Origin: Dactylonectria macrodidyma
Taxonomy: Eukaryota; Ascomycota; Sordariomycetes; Hypocreales; Nectriaceae
DNA: 64,000 bases
Assembly: GCA_020744425.1 (NCBI GenBank)
Contig: JAGMUV010000004.1
Coordinates: forward strand, 930,001 to 994,000
Reading direction: 5' to 3'
Part shown: piece after piece, positions 59,129 to 64,000 of the stretch
Position numbering within the stretch: the first letter of the stretch is position 1
Layout: each line of letters begins with the position of its first letter
Program-made: the position numbers and the translations under genes
Notes under the pieces: model-generated
Databases searched by the model: none
What the model saw: only the letters and a program-made list of their open reading frames with translations
What the model was told of the DNA's origin: nothing

Positions 59129-62100
59129 TCATGTGTCGGCAATGTCTAGGTTGTCTAGCCAGAGACTGATCGCATCATGAAGCAAATTCGGTTGGGCATT
59201 ATTTGGGTGACCATTCGCGCCCAGATAACCCCTTTCCCGAAGGTCAATGACCTCGCGAATAGTGTCCTCGAGAGCAGAGAGCACGACAGTCTTACATTGT
59301 ACGCGAGGGACTTCCAGAGGAGTCTGTGGTAGTGCTGGGGGTTCCGGTGCAGTAACTGACATCGGCTCCTCGCCGTCGGTACTCATGCGGACCTCGCTAT
59401 GTGACTGTGAGGAAGCCAACGAAGGGTCTTTGCTGGTCTCCTGTGTCAAGCTAGTGACTTTCTCAACCGCTTCAGTAAGAGTTCCATCCGGTTGTAGAAT
59501 TGGCTCTTCAATCCATTCTTCCTCCAGTTGGGTCTCGTAGGGAAGAATAGAAGGGGTCAGCAGTGCGCCGCCGTATGAGCTGGACGGTCCCGTGGGTCCG
59601 GTTGGCTGACGATCGGAAGGGGCTCTTGGCTTTACCAGTCGGCGATATCGAATCCGAGTGATCGTGCTTGTGGTAGTATCGGCAATCATTACGCAACTGA
59701 CATCAACCCATCGCTCGGTGAGATCACCACCGAGCGGGCTAGCAGGGGCAGGCGTTGGCTCGGCTCGGAGAGATGCCTTGACCTGTTCCAGGAGGTCCTC
59801 CTGCGGGGGAATGGCTTGAACAGCAAAGTCCGGATGGTATCGATTCAGCCAGCCAGCCGCATTCAAGGGCAAGTCTCCGTCGACAGACCATCGAGAGGCT
59901 TGCTCGAATGAATCTAGTCCACCTGGAAAGCCAGGGGTCGACAAGTAGCCACTACTGGACGGAGAGCTAATAGCAGACTCAAAAGACGTCATGTAATCAG
60001 GGAAGGGAATATCCACGTCGATGACTCCGTCATCGGCATTAATAGATGTCTTGACTGGAGATTCAAATGCTCCGTTCGGATCAGGGGTTCGCTCGGGTCG
60101 GAGCGCTGGCTCCCGGTTGCGTCCCTCAAAATCCCGTGGTGTGCCCGCTTGTCGACCATCAAGTGATGGACGCGGATCGCTAAATGATGTTGCGTTCAGC
60201 TCACAAATTGTGGCTGCCTCTTCAACCATCTGGGATAGCTTGTCCGGTCGGGTGAACGCCTGTTTGGTAGGAGATTTCGGATCTGCTTGGCTATAGCTGC
60301 TTAGGGTCGCCGAGTCTCGACGTCGCGCGCTCCATAGACCGCTGATGACGCTACCCCATCTTGAGCTCTGGCTCCTAGAATCATTGCTCGCGTTGCTCAT
60401 CTGGCCAGTGCTTTCGCCTCGTTTCAAAGATCGCTTCAGATCATCGGCCGCGACACTTCCACTGCTGCTGGGGCGCGTCCTCCTACGGTTGTCAACTCGT
60501 TGCGCAGTGGAGAAATGTGGCATCGTTGTCTCGGGCATCACCGTCGTTGTAGTCGCGGCACTGCTCTTTCTGCTCGCGAAATCATTCCCAGAGATGGGAA
60601 GATTTGAGGGTCGGATTGACGCAGCGTCTGAGACACGCCGTTCGTGGTTTCGATCCATGGCCAAGTGGGCCAGCTGCACAGGAACAGCAGAAGATCTTGC
60701 GCTATGACTCGTCGTCCTAGAGTGAGAAGCTCGACGTAGCCCAGTCCTACGGTTAATCTTGCGGCGCAGGGATTCCTCTCGGAGAACGGGGATGATGAAG
60801 GTTGGAGGGGAATTGGAGTAGGTTCCAACGGATGTCGATGTGCTCGGTCGATGGGCTCGCGAGGTCGGAATCTGCTGATTTGCAGGTAAGAAAGCGGAGA
60901 GGAGGAATATGAGACGACGAGCAGCCATCTTATCCTCGGATATGATGATTGTCCGAGCTGGAAGTGACAGGTCTTCCTCGCTTCGGTTCTTTTGCTGTAG
61001 AAAGAGCCGCCTTCTGTAGGAGGGAGGGCACAGGGCTTGAAGCCAATCGGTATGCGTGGCTAGAAAGCCGCTCAAGAGAGTGTAGAAGAATTGTCCTCGT
61101 TCGACGCTCCCAGCCCATTTCGAAGTCCAGCGAGCCTCGTCGCGCCAGATCCCCCATCGTCCCTGGCCAGTGACAACCCTTGCCGCGCTCAGTCCCATCA
61201 CAATTCTGTGCCTGGCGGCATCTACCTGGCCCGCGACGTCAGTGTCATCAGCAAGGCAGTTAGGCCACAGTGACACCAATTTAGTTGTGCTTTTCGGCGG
61301 CTTTACACGAGGCGGTTCGCCGGTGCGTCTATCTGAGAAGGAAGAGGTTCTGCCATGATTCGAGATGACCGAACTCGAAAAGGGACTTGGGGACGTGAGA
61401 TCGACCTGCTTAAGCATCGTTCCCAAGACCGTGGCGACAACTGACTGGAGATGAGTCAGAGTCCTCATTATGATATCCCAATGTTGTGTGAGGGAATCGA
61501 TTCTATCCTCCATGTCGATTGAATAGGCTGACTCTGCCGTGTCTCCATACGTGCCAGAACCAACGAGAGTCCATCCGGAAGGCCGAGCAGAGCTAAAAGA
61601 CGAAGGAAAGAACTCTTGGTCGGTGTAAGAGCTCGATTCGCGGTGGGTTGACTTGGGCTGCGTGGCTTGGGAGAGGCGTGTTGAAGAGGCGGGCGAAGAG
61701 GGGAGCTGCACGACTAGGACGACAGCGTACATCGGCGTCCGTCGCTGTTTGGGTTGCGGCTTCTTCTTCTTGGGCAGTGGCTCGTCACCAGTGGCTGGGA
61801 AAGGAAACCCGGCATTTTCATCCGAGTAGCGACTCGGGGGGGTGGTGTTGGGATCTGGCTCATCGACGGCGAGATTCACTGGGAAGAGGCGCGTGATGAG
61901 AACCTTTTTCTTCTCGCTCTGGCGGGAAAAGGAAGGGTTCATCAGAGCCGAGGCATGTGTTGGTGAAACGGTCTGAGATGAGTATGACTGCGAAAGTCGA
62001 CTCGAGCGACCGCTTGACCGGCCGATGGAGCTGCGACCATCGCCAAGAATGGAGCTGGAGGCATCATTGGCACGGGTCTCGCCAGGCACGACATGAACCT

Positions 62101-62746
62101 TGGTTGAGGTGCCTTTGTATGACATGAGCTCAGAGTTTCCAAAGATGCAGCCCGAGAATGTCGCAAGTTCCTCTCGATACTCGCGGGATGCGCGCTGGAC
62201 GTCCGTCTCTGCCTGGCTCTGGCTTCGGCCCTGCAGCGATCCACGGCGATCAAAGGCACCTTGTCGTGGAGGGGGTTGGGAACCATCGGATTGAATGACG
62301 AGGGGACGAACGATGCTCCCCAGACTGCTCTTGCGAGGCGAAAGAGGGGGGTATCTCCTTGCATCCTGGGGTGGAGCACTTCGTTCAGTTGGTGACGCAG
62401 GCGGGGCAGGATGGCTGTCAAAAAGGAGCGAGGCATTCGAAGGGCCAAGGGCATCTTGCATGACTATAACACGAACGTCGCGGACATCAAGGTCGACGTC
62501 GCCATTGAAGTCGAAGGCGTTCGCGGTAGAGGTAGCTGGAGTTGTGGGAGTTGAAGACAGAGGAAAGACCTGATCATTGCGGTGTTGATAAAGGGCGTGC
62601 GCATCTGGAAAAAGAAGGTTTCGAGTATGAATGTCTTCCTGGACAGACTCGAGTGAAGAAACGGGCCTTGACATTTTGGCCGCTGTCTGGGTTGTGGGAG
62701 CAGCGGAGGAGCCGCCTGTGCCCAGGTGCAAGAGCCGGCCGAGCAT
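59129..62746 (-). CDS. FNIP/Lst4-like folliculin-interacting protein
   Basis: Single exon of 1205 residues, mostly disordered Ser/Pro/Arg-rich sequence with islands of conservation. Residues ~86-111 (Asp-Val-Arg-Val-Ile-Val-Met-Gln-Asp) and ~195-225 (Phe-Ser-Gly-Cys-Ile-Phe-Gly-Asn, then Tyr-Lys-Gly-Thr-Ser-Thr-Lys-Val-His) match the FNIP N-terminal longin part. Further islands (about 330-345, 400-570, 600-720) fit the DENN-type remainder, and the final 60 residues form a conserved C-terminal helix. FNIP proteins and yeast Lst4 pair with folliculin/Lst7 as a GTPase activator of Rag GTPases on the vacuole, thereby linking amino acids to TORC1. Its partner gene is not in the window. Exon boundaries are not needed for the model. 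Length is usual for filamentous fungi. Role is assigned by family, not by residue-level proof. Confidence 0.82.
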   Translation of the reverse strand: MLGRLLHLGTGGSSAAPTTQTAAKMSRPVSSLESVQEDIHTRNLLFPDAHALYQHRNDQVFPLSSTPTTPATSTANAFDFNGDVDLDVRDVRVIVMQDALGPSNASLLFDSHPAPPASPTERSAPPQDARRYPPLSPRKSSLGSIVRPLVIQSDGSQPPPRQGAFDRRGSLQGRSQSQAETDVQRASREYREELATFSGCIFGNSELMSYKGTSTKVHVVPGETRANDASSSILGDGRSSIGRSSGRSSRLSQSYSSQTVSPTHASALMNPSFSRQSEKKKVLITRLFPVNLAVDEPDPNTTPPSRYSDENAGFPFPATGDEPLPKKKKPQPKQRRTPMYAVVLVVQLPSSPASSTRLSQATQPKSTHRESSSYTDQEFFPSSFSSARPSGWTLVGSGTYGDTAESAYSIDMEDRIDSLTQHWDIIMRTLTHLQSVVATVLGTMLKQVDLTSPSPFSSSVISNHGRTSSFSDRRTGEPPRVKPPKSTTKLVSLWPNCLADDTDVAGQVDAARHRIVMGLSAARVVTGQGRWGIWRDEARWTSKWAGSVERGQFFYTLLSGFLATHTDWLQALCPPSYRRRLFLQQKNRSEEDLSLPARTIIISEDKMAARRLIFLLSAFLPANQQIPTSRAHRPSTSTSVGTYSNSPPTFIIPVLREESLRRKINRRTGLRRASHSRTTSHSARSSAVPVQLAHLAMDRNHERRVSDAASIRPSNLPISGNDFASRKSSAATTTTVMPETTMPHFSTAQRVDNRRRTRPSSSGSVAADDLKRSLKRGESTGQMSNASNDSRSQSSRWGSVISGLWSARRRDSATLSSYSQADPKSPTKQAFTRPDKLSQMVEEAATICELNATSFSDPRPSLDGRQAGTPRDFEGRNREPALRPERTPDPNGAFESPVKTSINADDGVIDVDIPFPDYMTSFESAISSPSSSGYLSTPGFPGGLDSFEQASRWSVDGDLPLNAAGWLNRYHPDFAVQAIPPQEDLLEQVKASLRAEPTPAPASPLGGDLTERWVDVSCVMIADTTTSTITRIRYRRLVKPRAPSDRQPTGPTGPSSSYGGALLTPSILPYETQLEEEWIEEPILQPDGTLTEAVEKVTSLTQETSKDPSLASSQSHSEVRMSTDGEEPMSVTAPEPPALPQTPLEVPRVQCKTVVLSALEDTIREVIDLRERGYLGANGHPNNAQPNLLHDAISLWLDNLDIADT

Positions 62747-64000
62747 GTCGGTGGCGCGAAGCTGGGTAGGTAGCTAGGTCAACAATAATTGCGAGGGAAG
62801 GTCGTCAAGTTAATGCAGGCGACGAGCCATCCTCAAAATGCTGGACGAAGGATTGGGAGCTAGGGGTGGGCGCATAGTAAACTCTGCGAGTGGCATGTGA
62901 AGGTGAGGGTGACGATGATGTCGACACAAGTCCGGGGGCCAGTTAGCTGTCAATTGTTGAGGGGATGTATGGTGTGTGGTGTCCAGATGGCGGCTCAAGG
63001 AGGGGCGGGATGTGCGAGATGCAACGGCGACCGGCACGATGTCGTGGTAGTGACGGGACGCTGGCGTCGCTACCAAGGCCGCCTTCGAAATATGTGGCTG
63101 TTCCGCAGGCAGGGAGCGGGTTTGGCGCGTGCGGGACACAGGACAGGACACTGAGGGGAGGTGTCGCGTGTCTTGGTGGAGAGGGGCAGGAATATGTGAT
63201 GAGTGATGAGATATGCGCTCAGCGAGAGGGGATGCAATCCAAGGTTAGAAGGGTGGTTGAGAAATGATCATGTACGTAGCAAACGAGTCGTGGGCGTGGG
63301 CGCGGTCGTGTCAGTGAGTAGAGCATGGACGTGTGAGGGCCGATTCTGGTTTCTGGTTGAGGCGAATGGTGAGAGGGTGGAGAGAGATAAGAGAGGGAGT
63401 CGCCCTGGCAATGGAAGACGGGATAGTTGTGTGTTGGGGCGCAGCTGGATCAAAGGAGACGACGGGCGAGAAGGAGGCGCGAGTCCAGGGAGCATCCGTT
63501 TCCAGTCCGAGCTTGGAGTGTTTAGAGTGTTTGGAGTGTTTGGAAGTGTTTGGTGTTGGAGGAGTTGGAGTGGTTGGAGCAAGGCAATCGAGACGTCGCC
63601 CAGGGAGATGTAGCAGATGTAGGTGGTGGGTGTTTGGTGGTTGATCCAGATGGCCGGGACGCTGCCGTCAGGCTGGGCAGGTGGCAGTGGGTGGTCTTTC
63701 GGTGATCAGTGAACGGCAGGGCAGGGCCGTGCCATACAGCAGCCCTGAAAACCACGGGTCCTTTGTGGTTGATTTCTGCAGGGAAGTATTCCGAGGTGGC
63801 AGTAACAAGCAAGCGGCGGAGACAGCGGAGGCGGCGGAGGGGATGATGAGCCGCCAAGACAATCGCGTTAGGGCCAAGGATCGGCTGGTCGGTCGGTACC
63901 TTTTCTCCAACTGAGCCGTCTGAGTCGTTGTCTGTGAGTCGTCGTCCGTGAGTCGTTGTGGCTGGCGGCTAGCTCTAGGCCGTTCTGGCCGTCCAGGCTC
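62747..64000. other. Upstream region of the FNIP-like gene, to window end
   Basis: Contains its promoter and probably a leader. Imperfect repeats of GTTTGGAGT near 63515-63545. Open frames on both strands up to 136 codons overlap and carry no domain; the edge of the window may cut a neighbouring upstream region. Confidence 0.5.

Noticed and set aside
1..64000. CRISPR array, transposon, biosynthetic cluster or provirus
   Set aside because: No regularly spaced repeats, no transposase, integrase or reverse transcriptase, and no PKS, NRPS or terpene synthase core was found on either strand.

Overview
The window is nuclear DNA of a filamentous ascomycete, most likely a hypocrealean Sordariomycete. 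Most genes carry several short introns (about 50-118 bp) with GT..AG borders and CTAAC or CTGAC branch sites. The gene families are fungal, and the TMEM16 scramblase is close, with a constant residue offset, to the Nectria haematococca (Fusarium solani) protein known as nhTMEM16. Genus cannot be fixed from sequence alone. I see no rRNA, tRNA, CRISPR array, intact transposon or virus. All exon models were assembled by hand from splice signals and checked for reading-frame closure.

Layout: (1) 0.3-1.9 kb, a seven-helix rhodopsin-like membrane protein, followed by 6.5 kb without a clear gene except a decayed ankyrin-like stretch. (2) 8.5-12.2 kb, tubulin-folding cofactor D; 13.2-14.4 kb, a GH76 glycosidase with no secretion signal; then 3.4 kb without genes. 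(3) 17.8-20.8 kb, a large proline-rich SH3 protein; 4.2 kb without genes; 25.0-27.6 kb, an eight-exon TMEM16 scramblase or channel, divergent from a calcineurin-like phosphoesterase at 28.7-29.8 kb. (4) 30.1-32.5 kb, a GH16-WSC glucanase with a GPI-like tail; 33.2-34.5 kb, PEX12, divergent from a HotDog thioesterase at 35.2-35.8 kb. (5) 37.1-39.0 kb, an F-box protein, convergent with a C2H2 plus fungal-trans-domain transcription factor at 39.4-42.6 kb; this is followed by a 7.6 kb gene-free tract. (6) A compact housekeeping block at 50.3-62.7 kb: SAP30-like Sin3-complex subunit, mitochondrial DnaJ Mdj1, spliceosomal J-protein (DNAJC8/Spf31 type), DEAD-box helicase Dbp10, and a FNIP/Lst4-like protein.

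There is no operon-like pathway. The notable gene relations are three divergent pairs sharing promoters (TMEM16 with phosphoesterase, PEX12 with thioesterase, J-protein with DBP10) and two adjacent carbohydrate-active enzymes that both lack an N-terminal signal peptide. The long gene-free tracts flank the receptor-like gene, the SH3 gene and the transcription factor, and may hold extended leaders or non-coding RNA. I found no convincing new multi-gene system. The best leads are the alternative C-terminus of the scramblase, the leaderless glycosidases, and an uncharacterised Cys/His module in the SH3 protein.
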